Shown: positions 53,700-64,000, counted from the first letter of the stretch. The stretch: 64,000 nt of DNA from Forficula auricularia (GCA_024734495.1 JALMQS010000055.1:10883340-10947339); one strand, 5' to 3'. Translations and numbers: made by a program. Notes: generated by a model from the letters alone, not told the origin.

Positions 53700-54617
53700 A
53701 AAGTTACTTGATCTCTAATCGGATTATATTAGAATAAATTCAAAAACCGCTGGGCCTGGTAAACCTCCGGTTCCTCAAAATCAATTGATTTTATCTGAGA
53801 AAAGTAAACATTATTTTACAAAATTAAAACAGATTTCAGATAAAAGGTCCTCCTTAGTAATAGGATGAAAATTGTTATCGAAATCCACACAAATTCAATA
53901 ATGTTTGATTCAATGGACCCAAATTATTATATTGAAAAATATTTAATTTCGCGTAACTCGTAAGCCATTGATTTTAGAGATATCATTCATATTATAATTT
54001 TTGCTAGTTATTTAATTTACTTTAATAAAGTTCATTATACTAATTTGTGTATCTCAAACAGTTAGGCAGTAATGGTTAAATGTAAGTGGTAAGAAAGATT
54101 AACACGGATCTATCCGTCTAGATGAGTGATCTTCTAACTTTGTCGACTTACGGAACACTTAGAACTATAAGCATTTTTCGAGGAACCCCATTCCACCCTT
54201 AAAAAATACTTATAGCTTAAAATAATGTATTTATTATTAAAACATGTTAACATAAAATTAATGTAATTTATTCATAAATAGCATTAAAGATTGTGCGGCT
54301 GTGAACGATTCTCCAGCCCTCATACGAAAATTATGATTAATTTTCAAATATAACTAAATGTATCTTATCTTTTTTTAGTTATAACACTAGTCAATTAGTG
54401 TGAGTGGTATATATATATATATACTTACAATTTTTATTTTGACTTGCGGAACCTCAGAGATCTACATGGGATGATTTTAATAAGGAGAAATCAATGAGGC
54501 TTTCTTCTGCTTGATGCAAATAAACATAAATATGTTAAAGATTATAGTTTCTAAAGTATGATCTTCATTATTAGTAAAATTTAGGGAACGCGGTGTTGGT
54601 TTATAGTGAAACATTGT
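53700..54617. other. AT-rich interval with hAT-like relics
   Basis: 54140-54190 (TTACGGAACACTTAG, CGAGGAACCCC) and 54438-54460 (ACTTGCGGAACCTCAGAG) are opposed and resemble the subterminal parts of hAT-type MITEs; TSD not found. A short family A-like 3' tail lies at 54500-54535. A (TA)n tract is at 54407-54424. Confidence 0.35.
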
Positions 54618-55305
54618 TAAAATTAAATTAGGTTGGAGTTGGTGGTGTTTCAGAATGAGAAAAATTAAAATACAAAGATTTTTTAGTTTACTCTATATAT
54701 TTCGAGCTCTTAACTCATCGTCAGGAGAACATTGACTAAAGATAACATGATATTTTGAACAGAATTTATTTTAATTTTAATATGATGGACAGTTATTTAT
54801 GACATAGTGTAAATATGAAAAGAATTATCAGAAGGATGGGATGGCTTTAGTGCCGAAAAAACAGATTTAGGGGGACAAAGGGCTGGAATAAAGAAAAGAT
54901 ATGTATTCTTGGAAGTTGCCGAAAATTATGTATGTGTTATAAAGGAGAGCAATAACCATCATTGCATTCCATAGTTTATTGCTCTCCTTTATAACACATA
55001 CATAATTTTCGGCAACTCCAAGTATAAATATCTTTTCTTTATTCCAGCCCTTTGTCCCCTACATCTGTTCTTTCGGCTCTAAAGCCATCCATCCTTCTGA
55101 TAATTCTTTCATATTTACACTATGTCATAAATAACTGTCCATCATATTAAAATTAAAATAAATTCTGTTCAAAATATCATGTTATCTTTAGTCAATGTTC
55201 TCCCGGCGATGAGTTAAGAGCTCGAAATATATAGAGTAAACTAAAAAAATCTTTGTATTTTAATTTTTCTCCTTGTGAAACACCACGAACTCAAACTAAT
55301 TTAAT
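54618..55305. mobile_element. Long inverted pair of Penelope-type repeats, family D
   Basis: 54618-54968 and 54976-55305 are reverse complements over more than 300 bp with few differences and only about 8-20 bases in the loop. The outer ends carry GTGTTTCA / TGAAACAC. The left arm includes an intact hammerhead-like core (minus), the right arm a mutated one (CCGGCGA at 55203-55209). The GGTGTTGGTTTATAGTGAAACA just outside the left arm resembles the element inserted at 18991 and 36936, suggesting that those are truncated ends of this family. Confidence 0.8.
54695..54724 (-). ncRNA. Hammerhead ribozyme-like motif D
   Basis: Minus strand: CTGACGA (54724-54718), extra T, GAGTT-AAG-AGCTC helix II (one G-T pair), GAAA, then ATATAT, self-complementary. 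Core position 7 is C, again the variable position. Confidence 0.5.
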
Positions 55306-56099
55306 TTCATTATTAGTCTTTAAATTAGGAATATTCTATCTGTTATTTTTTATTGGTTCAATTACTCAAATGAATGTCTCTAAATTCGTTTGCTGTAATA
55401 GTATGATTGTTACTTCACAATCGAATCTTTTAAAAGATCAAAAGTTCGCAAATAAACAATTAATGTATTTGATCAAAGAACTAATACTTGTTCAACATCT
55501 TCAGGTTTATTATTTATATTTTAACAAGTCCCCGATTCTTGAGTATGGTTCTTTGTACTCAGTTCTTCCAGTTGTCCCTGGAAGAATAATTGTATTTGTG
55601 TAGGCTCCTCCATTCTCCATCCGGCCCAGGTTGTTTCTGAAACGCGGCGTCCTGGATATTCGCCTCTTACGAACAGGTTCAGAACCACCCCGTTTCGTCT
55701 CTTGTAATTGGGTTTGCTTCGGTTAATTTGGGCCGAGGATTGAGTTTCTAAAAAACAGGCGTCCGATGCACTAATTCACTTTCGCTGAGCAAATTCCGAC
55801 TAGCAGAGTCTGATATAAAAAGTCGAGAGACGGAGGGTAACAGAGATATGAAACCCAACGGACAATAGGATTATATTAGAGGAATAATTTTTATTCAAAT
55901 CATAATTACCGCCCATTTTATTTTTCCTCTTTTAATTAACTTTTATATAATAGTTAATTGTAAGAAAGAAATGGTCGGATGTAATACATTTATCCAATAT
56001 ACAACAAGAAATAATAAAACTAATTCCTTTCCTTTAGGTGGTTTAGATTATTTCAAACAATAATAAAAATTGCGTAAAATTGCGAGGTAGGTTTCACAA
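55306..56099. other. No assigned gene; GC-richer patch 55600-55860
   Basis: A 116-residue frame (55253-55603) has no recognisable domain and overlaps the inverted repeat, so I do not call it. 55600-55860 is more GC-rich, with GATATAAAAAGTCGAG (55812-55827) as a possible TATA element. Could be host DNA. Confidence 0.3.
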
Positions 56100-57003
56100 A
56101 AAATAAACTGCAATGGATCGTTGCTATAGTAAACTTTATCCAAATTCATTTGAAATATTAATATGTTTATTCCTTTATTATTAATCAGATATCACTTGCA
56201 ATTTGCAGTTCATGTTGACTTGAATTAAAAAATAGCGATTGATTCTCATCTAGTACTTGAGGAATAACCATTCTATATTGGATTTTTGACATTTCGATTA
56301 TTATTGGTAACCATTGGTGAAGACATGGCGGAATCGACTTAAAATCAAAACTAGCGATCGATTCTTATCTAATACTAGAGAAATAACCTTATTGCATTCC
56401 ATTTTTGATGTTTTGACTATTAATGGCAACCTCTACTGAAAACGTGGAAGAATCGACGATTGAGTCGTTTACCAAAAAAGAATTTAGTCTTTTTGATTTT
56501 AAGTCGATTCTTCCACGTTTTCAGTAGAGATTGCCATTAATAGTCAAAACATCAAAAATGGAATGCAATAAGGTTATTTCTCTGAGTATTAGATAAGAAT
56601 CGATCGTTATTTTGATTTTAAGCCGATTCCTCCTTGTCTTCAGCAATGGTTACCAATAAAAACCGAAATGTCAAAAATCCAATATAGAATGGTTATTCCT
56701 CAAGTACTAGATGAGAATCAATCGCTATTTTTGATTTTAACTCGAATCCTCTATGTCTTCAGCAATGGTTACCAATAAAAACCGAAATGTCAAAAATCCA
56801 ATATAAAATGGTTATTCCTCAAGTACTAGATGAGAATCAATCGCTATTTTTGATTTTAACTGGATTCCTCTATGTCTTCAGCAATGGTTACTAATAAAAT
56901 CCGAAATGTCAAAAATCCAATATAGAAAGGTTATTCCTCAAGTACTAGATTAGAATCAATCGATATTTTTGATTTTAACTCGATTCCTCTATGTTTTCAG
57001 CGC
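56100..57003. repeat. 119-bp repeat units in both orientations, composite copy 2
   Basis: A flank (GCAATGGATCGTTGC through CACTTGCAATTTGC) leads to forward units (56231-56456), the spacer GTCGTTTACCAAAAAAG and then inverted units (56488-57003). 56100-56600 mirrors 47726-48240. Several units carry GACATTT or ACATTTCGG instead of GACGTTTCGG. Confidence 0.8.
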
Positions 57004-57410
57004 GGGTTTACTTGATCGGGCTTTGAACGCATGCGTTCGGTTTATTTTTGATATTCCTAGACGCGATCACGTCTACCCTTTTTATATCAGACTTGGTTGG
57101 CTTAGGGCGACCCAGAGGCGTCTCTAAATGCTTGGCAAATTCCAGCATCGCACCTTCATTTCACATCAGCCTGAATACATCTATAAAATGTTCACCTTTA
57201 AAATATCCATACATAGTCGCGCTTTTCGGGCTGACTCAAATCGTATTCATATTCCAAGTCACCGGTCCGAGGTGGTGAATAGGTTATTCACTCTTACTGC
57301 TGCCCGACTGTGGAATTCATTATCTTCATTCACCCCGTTCATCTTCATCATCACTTATATTCAATCGTGGTCTCTTGGCATATCTGCACGGGGATGGGTT
57401 TCGGGAGTAA
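57003..57410 (+). pseudogene. LINE ORF2 C-terminal fragment
   Basis: Reading across one stop: RALNACVRFIFDIPRRDHV, YIRLGWLRATQRR, PEYIYKMF, IHIPSHRSEVVNRLFTLTAA then RLWNSLS. This is the C-terminal region of CR1/Jockey-group ORF2 proteins (…A-x-R-F-I-F…H-V…L-G-W-L…H-R…A-R-L-W-N-S-L). It begins exactly where the 119-bp array ends, so the junction at about 57003 is an insertion or recombination point. A stop near 57127 shows decay. Confidence 0.75.
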
Positions 57411-58269
57411 GCGTCTCTTTTTTGGGGTCTCTCTTTTTTGGTGTCCTTTTCCCCCCTGCTGGCCCTCTCACCTTCCTTTCACTCGACTTTTAGTCGTTTT
57501 CCAACTTATATAAGATCTATAGAATCGTGAGCTTTCCAAAGGCGTTGGCAAGGAAAAATAATCTGAAAATACAAACTATCTAAATGAAATCTCGATCCAA
57601 CTTAATTGAACTAATTACGCTGTTCTCCAGGAGCAGAAACGAACTTTGCAATTGAATTATTTGTCTTCTCCAAATCCACTTGGATAATTTTATATTTTCA
57701 GTTGCCAGATAGAGAAAAGTTATTGATTTTATTTTCGGCTCAATTCTTGCACCATCCTAAGATAATTGGATTTCATATAATATGCTTTGATAGAATTTTA
57801 AATAATTGGATTTTCAAATAATACATGGAAGAGTCGTGGCTGGGCTCCTCCTGACTCCTCACTGTCCTGCCATTCAAGAATCGGAAGCGAGGCTCACCCT
57901 GATCCTTGATTCAATTAGGAACTCCGCTTTTATATTTCTAATGGAGCATTATTAACCAAGAACAAGCTTTATTCGCGTCAATTTATAAAGCAAATTTTAG
58001 CCAATGAAAAAAAATAAAAAATAAACTTAAAATATTCTAGTTATTATAAAGTTAATTGCCCGCTACACACAGGAGCAAGGCAAATCTACTACTGAGCGGG
58101 CCGATGAGTTGAATTTATTCGAATTTTTTTCCTTATTGTGTGGAAAAATATATGAAACTTGAAGAAAATAATAATTCAATTTTCAATATTTGTTTTTTCA
58201 GTTTGTTATTATTATTATTATTATTATAGAAAGATATTAATTTGCCGATGGTAATAGATTCAAATTTAC
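57411..58269. other. Apparently single-copy sequence, no gene seen
   Basis: Less repetitive than the surroundings; a GC-richer piece at 57825-57930 contains CCTCCTGACTCCTCACTG. (TTA)n lies at 58205-58230. No reading frame of note. Confidence 0.35.
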
Positions 58270-58727
58270 TAGAAAATCATAGATCAAAGATGGTGTCATC
58301 TATCAATTCCGATGGAGTGGAATATTTTTAATTATATGTCAGAGGGGTTGTTTTTCACCCCCTCGGGAACCGAACCCGAGTGCCAGTAACAGCAATCCGG
58401 GCCACCTGGCTCACCTGCGGGATACGAACCTCTCTGACATATGCAAACGCGTAAAATATTTTACTCAAAGATTGTTATCTTAATTTGTAAAATTTCGCGA
58501 TATAGTGATTCTAAATTTAAACATATAGCCATGCCATATAATTTAAAGTCAGAGATTTAATGTCAGAGAGGTTCGTATCCCGCAGGTGAGCCAGGTGGCC
58601 CGGATTGCTGTTACTGGCACTCGGGTTCGATTCCCGAGGGGTGAAAAACAACCCCTCTGACATATAATTAAAAATATTCCACTCCATCGGAATTAATAGA
58701 TGACACCATCTTTGATCTATGATTTTC
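58270..58727. mobile_element. Palindrome containing two inverted tRNA-like SINE copies
   Basis: 58270-58441 and 58556-58727 are reverse complements. Each arm contains a SINE with A-box-like GTGAGCCAGGTGGCCCGG and a perfect T-arm/B-box CTCGGGTTCGATTCCCGAG, plus a second B-box-like GGTTCGTATCC near the 5' end. The SINE's own ends are inverted (TGTCAGAGAGGTT and AACCCCTCTGACA). Because unique sequence beyond the SINE (ATAGATGACACCATCTTTGA) is also in both arms, the palindrome arose by inverted duplication, not by two insertions. Confidence 0.85.
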
Positions 58728-59610
58728 TAGATTATTATTATTATTATGTTTTTATCGGCGCGTCGAATACTATGGTCACTTACGCCATCACGTAGGTAAG
58801 AATAATTTCCTTGATACTTTCCGAAACCCGACACCCCAACAAGACAACCTAGAACCGTCTTCGTCGGGGCACAGCCAGCCAACATAAATGTATCCTGACC
58901 AATTCCATTGTGCCGGGATCCAGGCTGCTGCAGAAAGGCCTCTAGGGACGGAAAATACTACTAGGTTACTATATCGATATTCCAAATATGGTATACAACA
59001 AGAAGAAGACAAGGGTTTATGAAGTTGAATATCGATAGTATAAGACAAAATCCGAATAAAGATATTATCACAAATAATGAAATAGAAGGAATATCACAGA
59101 TACCTAAACTTTCACAGTCGAAATAAATTAGGCATTCTAAAATAAACTAGATAACAATAAATAAATATCGAGGTGAATAAACTAAATATCACAGATTTGC
59201 CTTAAACTAAATATAACAGATATTTTTCAGTTTGTGTTTGTGTATCTAGTAACAATATCTTCGATAACTCACGATGAGAAAGCCGTGGAAAAAAATTCTA
59301 GTATCAAATTGTTTGTATTTCTATTAGAGAAAACTGATTAGATTTTGAGCTATCTATCTACCTGTTGAAAATTATTGAAAATCAATTAGTTACATGGGCA
59401 GCTATGAAATGCTTCTATAACTTATGAACTAATCTAGCTCAATAGTTTATATTAATAAACTGCAACTATACCTTCATGGCTTCATGCCAAGTTTGAACTT
59501 TTTACTCAAACCATTTGTTGAGAAAAATATCTTCAAATCACTAAAATTTACCAAAAGCCTAGATTTTTCAACTTTTCCTACAATTATTCTTTTTAATTAT
59601 ATTAATTGAG
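58728..59610. other. GC-richer patch then AT-rich, no gene assigned
   Basis: 58745-58960 is GC-richer and has an 86-residue minus-strand frame (58788-59048) with no family signature. The rest is AT-rich; 59090-59230 has several AAATATCACAGAT-like words. Confidence 0.35.
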
Positions 59611-59780
59611 GTCCAGGTTACTCTAGCATGTAGCGTGCATGCTTCATCATCGTGCTGACGGCCTAAAGTTCAAGCCTCGTCCACGGCTAAAATTTAACCA
59701 TAATCGGTCCAATAATGCTACTACCAGTTAAGAATAGTATCATACTAGAATATAGGATATGGCTGAATGTACTTTTTAGT
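59611..59780 (+). mobile_element. tRNA-like SINE, diverged
   Basis: GGTCCAGGTTACTCTAGCAT, GCTGACGGCCTAAAGTTCAAGCC (B-box-like GTTCAAGCC) and ACGGCTAAAATTT, then AATAATGCTACTACCAGTTA and GGCTGAATGTACTTTTTAG parallel the layout of the SINE at 11199-11392. No clear TSD. Confidence 0.5.
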
Positions 59781-61095
59781 ATTCAAGAGGAAAAAAATTA
59801 TAAAAACTTTTTTACTTCTTTTAGTATTAATTTTATAATAGGCTTATTTTCACAAAAATATTAATTGATCTTTCGTTTGTCAAGTACAATTATCGATCAG
59901 TGAAATTTCTGATCCAATTTTCAATCTAAAATTACCCTTGAAAACAATGGGATTAATTTTAATTGGCGCATTTAATATAAATTATGTGCCTTGGCTGATA
60001 ATGTAAAACAATCCAAATATGGTGCGTTTTGAGTGACTGTTATTAGTATGACAACCCTTTAAACTCAGCCAAATTAACAGAGCTAAATTGATAACGATTA
60101 CTCAGAGATGATGGTTTTAGGAGAGAATCCCCATCCAGAACAAAGGGATCTTATCTTTGAACATTCGCGAACCGTTCTATCATTTCTTCCTGACTCTAAT
60201 TAAATCCACTCTCAGGCGTCAATCATTATGTCATGTTTAAGTAAAATGTACTTGAGATTTTCAGCATCCTTCTAACTTTCCATGTCAAATAATGGAGAAA
60301 ATTGCATGTCACCGAAATATGATCATCTTATTAGAATATCTTTTCATTTAGATTAGCCTTGGAAATGATATAAAATAGAGGGGAGAAACTTTTTGAAATC
60401 ACATAACAAAATGCCGTTTCGAAAAGTACCGAATGCCATAAAAATCTTCAAGTACATTTGTATTTTTTAATTTTATCATACAGGGTAAGGTCAAGTATTG
60501 TAATCGTGCATGAAAAAAGTGCTTTTTTTGCTTCGTTTTATCGAAATATCTAAAAAACGGATGAAAATATTTTGGTAAAAAGAAAATATAGAGCGAAAAC
60601 ATGGTCTTCAAAAATGTTTTTAAGAGTGAACATCTTCAAAATTATATTTTACGAGATATTAATTATTTTGTCAAAATGTCTGCTAAAATCTAGAATTTAC
60701 AGACACAAATAATCGACCAGAACCAAAAATTGCGAGGGTACCAATGATAGTTAGACATTCAATTAATTTGGAACATAATTTTACTTTTCGAGTCTGGAAA
60801 TTCTCAATAAAGAACAAATTTTACACAAAATATTAATTTTAGGAGTGATCGAAATTTTGAATAACAAAAATTAATTAAACAAAATATCAAATATACTATA
60901 TGACTGTCTTTCTAAGATTTACTAGAAATTTTTGAAAAAAAATGTATTTTTAAAATTAAACAAAGTAATCTCTATGCCAATACAGTACACCAGCTGGTGT
61001 CAATTATTCATTATATTTATGTATGATTCTTTATAATTATCTTTAAAGCAACTAATTTATATTGAAAATGTGCTGATTTGAGCTATTAATAAACG
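59781..61095. other. AT-rich; dispersed repeat relic 60478-60900
   Basis: 60478-60600 (CATACAGGGTAAGGTCAAG, AAATATCTAAAAAACGGATG) resembles 18961-19220 without the 137-bp insertion. 59930-60360 looks single-copy. No gene seen. Confidence 0.4.
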
Positions 61096-61215
61096 TTTTA
61101 ACCCGCCAGAACTCGCTGCGTGAGATTTTCTCTCACCATCAAACTTATTTTCCCAGCTCGCTGATTGGATAAGAGCCATCATATTTTTTTCTCCCAGCTC
61201 TCTGATTGGATAAAA
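61096..61215 (+). promoter_or_regulatory. Duplicated inverted-CCAAT motif
   Basis: CCCAGCTC(G/T)CTGATTGGATAA occurs at 61152 and again at 61194. ATTGG is an inverted CCAAT box and the second copy continues GGATAAAAGCG, TATA-like. A 60-residue frame follows (61165-61347) without recognisable product. Promoter function is speculative. Confidence 0.3.
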
Positions 61216-61439
61216 GCGAAGCTGAGCTCTCGTGTAGCTGTGGGTAGGATTGCAAGGCAGGGCAAGACAAGCTATAATTATTTATTGCTAACCCATAAAG
61301 TAATGTCCTTATTGATAAGGTTCCTTGTACATGCTATAATAGAATAAATACGAGCATTTTTATTTACATACAAGCATAATTTTTTTAATACTATATAATA
61401 TTTATCTAGATTAATTTGTAACAACGCTTAGAGAAATTT

Positions 61440-61506
61440 CTCTAAAAAAATTACCCTCTTGCCTAGAATCGAACCGACGAACTCTTGAACTATGGTCATA
61501 AGCTCT
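61440..61506 (-). mobile_element. tRNA-like SINE, 3' half, split by a LINE
   Basis: Minus strand: ATGACCATAGTTCAAGAG, then B box GGTTCGATTCTAGGC. The 5' half lies at 63101-63145. T-stem pairing is poor and acceptor ends do not match, so it is a SINE or tRNA relic, not a working tRNA. Confidence 0.6.
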
Positions 61507-63100
61507 TTTTTTTTTTTATAAAGTGTTTATTAGCCAAAAAGATTTATATACATTTTTTACAATAATATCCCTAACACTCCGGGATATGGAATATTATTTT
61601 TTTTTAAGTTTAATCTACATTACATACAATGTATTCGTAGTTATGAATTAATATATTATTTACTTATTTACAAACATTTTCGGGTTTTTCCCTTCTTAAA
61701 TTAAGGGGTAGGGATATAACTTTATTTTTGTTTTACAAGGAAATGGCTTTAAAAAAAAACCTTGTTTTTATAATTTCTTTGGGAAATTATTTACAAAAGG
61801 GATGAAGAGAAGGAATTTATACAATAGTATATACAATGGCTCGGTCAAGTTTGACCTTTTTTTTATCACACTCATTCACTCCACTCACTTCATTTAAATA
61901 AAAATAAATAAACAAATAAGCTGCTAAATAAGCAAATAAACAAATAAATTTACATTTATTATTAATTATTGGTCAAGCCACCAGCATTTTTTGGGACAAA
62001 TCGTCTCCTTCCTGTCCTTATCAGATATTTCCTGGCTATATCTCCAGTGCCTATATATATCTCTGCTGTCTAGAAAGGGATGATATTCAATTCTTTTGTC
62101 ATTTTTTCTTCTATAGATGTGAAATATTATTGGGATTTTGTTCGTGTCCTGGATATACCCTTGGGCATCCAGGTATGGGAAAGCTTCTGGGGGATATAGC
62201 CAGAGTTTAGAGTTTTTTCGAAATAACTTTCATTTGGATATACGGATCCAAATATGAGGCTATTCTCTTGGATATTGACTATTTGGGTATAATAATTTCG
62301 AATTAGTTTGATTATGAAGCAGTCGAATCTGTTAATATTAGCTAATTTATATAATTTTTTGTTGCTAACGTATTTAAGAAAATTTGTTTCTGGGCTTCTA
62401 TAAGTATTTAGGCAGGCTCTAAGGCATTTCCTTTCAAAAATTCTTATTGTCTCCATCATAGATGCACTCTGGTTGAACCAGATGCTGCAACCGTATGAGA
62501 TTATAGGTCTAATGAGGGTGGTGTAGCTTAATATTTTTAATTTTGGATCGAGGTACTGCGAGTAGAATAATTTTTTTAGTCCCATGAAGGCTGCTCTGGC
62601 CTTTATTATTTTGTTTTCGAGGTGTTTATTAAAGAGCATCCGCTCATCTAATTCTACTCCTAAATATTTTACAATTTTTTTATGTGGGATGATTTGATTA
62701 TTGACTTTAATTTGGAATTTTTTCCAATTTTTTTGTAGGTCCCGATTACCCTTACTGATTGGGGGTCGAAATAATATAGTTTCACATTTATTGATGTTGA
62801 TTTTTAATTTCCATGTGTCGTAGTAAGAATGAATTTTGTTAACTAAGATTTCTAGTTTTTGATTGATTTCACTTGGTTTTTTACCTGATATATAAACAAT
62901 TAAATCGTCCGCAAAGGCCAGAGCGCCTTTGTCTTTTGCTTTGTTTAATTCAAAGAGTTCTAGGATATTGCTGATATATATGTTGAATAGGACAGGAGAG
63001 TTTACGGTTCCCTGCTGGAGACCATTTTTGACCTGGAATACCATAGAAGATTCTTTTCCTTTGTTTGAAATTACAAATGTCCTTTCTTCTATCATATTCC
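61507..63100 (-). mobile_element. Jockey-type LINE, 5'-truncated, 14-15-bp TSD
   Basis: ATGGTCATAAGCTC(T) is at 61492-61505 and 63101-63114. The element starts inside ORF2 on the minus strand and ends with AATAAA and a poly-A tail (seen as a T run at 61506-61518). The open frame is long, so insertion is comparatively recent. Confidence 0.9.
62127..63095 (-). pseudogene. LINE ORF2 C-terminal half (reverse transcriptase), 322 aa open frame
   Basis: Contains GLQQGTVNSPVLFNIYISNI (motif B), ALAFADDLIVYISGKK (motif C, FADD), KININKCETILF (motif D), IVKYLGVELDERM (motif E) and a Jockey-type C-terminus (RPIISYGCSIWF, RIFERKCLRACLNTYRSP). Endonuclease and motif A are missing through 5' truncation, so it cannot mobilise itself, although the remaining frame is uninterrupted. 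The 3' UTR spans 61519-62126. Confidence 0.9.
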
Positions 63101-63145
63101 ATGGTCATAAGCTCTAACCACTAGACCAATGTCACATTAATATTT
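63101..63145 (-). mobile_element. tRNA-like SINE, 5' half, split by a LINE
   Basis: Minus strand: GTGACATTGGTCTAGTGGTTAGAGC, with the perfect A box TGGTCTAGTGG, continuing to the TSD. It belongs with 61440-61506. Confidence 0.6.
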
Positions 63146-63762
63146 ATACCTTGATTTCTTTTACTAAAACTATATATTTTTGATTTAGACTTTGTGTCTA
63201 GATAATATTGTATTCATTTGAACTCGAATGAAAATGAAAAAACACCAATAGATTTTAAATTAAGAAACATTAAATATATATTAATTAACGAGGCAAATTT
63301 GAAATATAATTGTCAGCTAGGATTTTAAACTGACAGCTCCAATTGATTTTCATTAACCAGGCAAATTTGAAATATAATTTTAATTTGCACTCGAATTTTG
63401 AAATGAAAGACTCCAATTCATTTTAAATTAAGAAACATTAAATATATTTTTTGTAATTAATTAAATTAATTGAACCGCGTAAATTTGAATAATTTCCATG
63501 ATTCAGCCTGCGAATTTTTTGCAGTTCATAAATCATTTCATTATTTTTGTTTTGAAAAGGGAAAATGAAATTTAAATTTTAAATTTAAATATATTCATAA
63601 TTATTCCTCCCCCCCCCCCGCCACTCAAAAATTAAAGAGGCGAAACTTTTAAGAGACGATGTATTTTCGGTAGTTTACGGGTATACATTTGGAGTGTGGT
63701 TTTTTAAGAGGAATAAAATTTTTGGACCGAGACGCTACCCGCCAGGGCACCAGCCGGAGGGC
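63146..63762. other. AT-rich interval, short duplications
   Basis: CCAGGCAAATTTGAAATATAATT-like words recur at 63290 and 63357, and AAATTAAGAAACATTAAATATAT at 63258 and 63423. A C run (63609-63619) precedes GCCACTC. No gene seen. Confidence 0.5.
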
Positions 63763-63803
63763 CGAGCTTCGAGGTCGTGCCGAAGGCACGCACGAAAAGC
63801 TCG
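63763..63803 (+). repeat. Compact GC-rich stem-loop
   Basis: Outer stem CGAGCTTCG / CGAAAAGCTCG (two-base bulge) and inner stem CGTGCC-GAA-GGCACG in an otherwise AT-rich region. It could be a transposon end hairpin or a structured RNA element; the flank 63804-64000 shows nothing else. Confidence 0.5.
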
Positions 63804-64000
63804 TTTCAATATATTTGTTTATTTGAAAATCATTAATAATTTTTTTTTGATTTTTTTGTCCGTTAAACTTACATTTTCTTTCATTTTAAGAACTGTTGCA
63901 ATAAGAATCTTTTAACCATTTTTTTATTTTAATGAAAATTTTAGAATTTTATTTGAATCATTACCCAGATAGCAAACCTGCTCTAGAAGATGTCTTATTC

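Noticed and set aside
55253..55603. 116-residue frame after the family D hairpin
   Set aside because: Its start lies in the inverted repeat arm and the hydrophobic, low-complexity sequence matches no family that I know.
61440..61491. Functional tRNA gene on the minus strand
   Set aside because: Boxes are good but T-stem and acceptor pairing fail, and the gene is split by a LINE; called a SINE relic instead.

Overview
The window looks like AT-rich, repeat-dense DNA from an arthropod, probably an insect. I infer this from the transposon families present (mariner, hAT, I-type and Jockey-type LINEs, an R2-like fragment, Penelope-type hammerhead repeats, tRNA-derived SINEs) and from the lack of bacterial gene organisation. 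I recognise no intact host protein gene, rRNA or functional tRNA. The window reads as a heterochromatin-like or intergenic stratigraphy of nested insertions, several of which can be dated relative to each other through target-site duplications (TSDs) found by eye.

Layout. 0-7.3 kb: hairpin-forming repeats, a 2.3-kb foldback element (1961-4283), a Penelope-type repeat with a hammerhead core (5338-5372) interrupted by a TSD-flanked retroposon. 7.6-9.7 kb: 3' end of an R2-like LINE, then a hAT element with an 8-bp TSD. 11.2-14.3 kb: a tRNA-like SINE with TSD and a dispersed repeat running into about 15.6 near-identical 119-bp tandem units. 15-21 kb: LINE fragments and Penelope-type relics. 21.3-23.5 kb: complex duplicated and inverted repeats. 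23.9-27.9 kb: an old LINE split by a Jockey-type LINE with an exact TSD. 29.3-31.6 kb: a mariner copy inserted in one arm of an inverted hammerhead repeat pair.

35.0-45.4 kb is the most unusual stretch: about seven tandem units of 0.5-0.85 kb, each with TATA/initiator-like sequence, intron-like segments (GTAAG, TACTAAT, long pyrimidine tract, CAG) and an acceptor followed directly by GTAGGT. A full-length 5719-bp I-type LINE (37602-43320, two ORFs, one frameshift, 11-bp TSD) sits inside this array. 46.7-57.0 kb holds further copies of the 119-bp repeat in both orientations, a 27-29-bp minisatellite and two more inverted hammerhead repeat pairs. 57-64 kb has LINE 3' ends, a palindromic tRNA-like SINE pair and a Jockey-type LINE that split another tRNA-like SINE.

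The main cross-cutting observation is that five sequence-unrelated repeat families share one RNA architecture: CTGANGA or a decayed form, one extra T, a short stem, GAAA, then a self-complementary helix III. This is what is expected of the minimal, dimer-type hammerhead ribozymes known from Penelope-like retroelements. Here most of these repeats occur as inverted pairs. Coordinates of repeat edges are by eye and may be off by a few bases to tens of bases.
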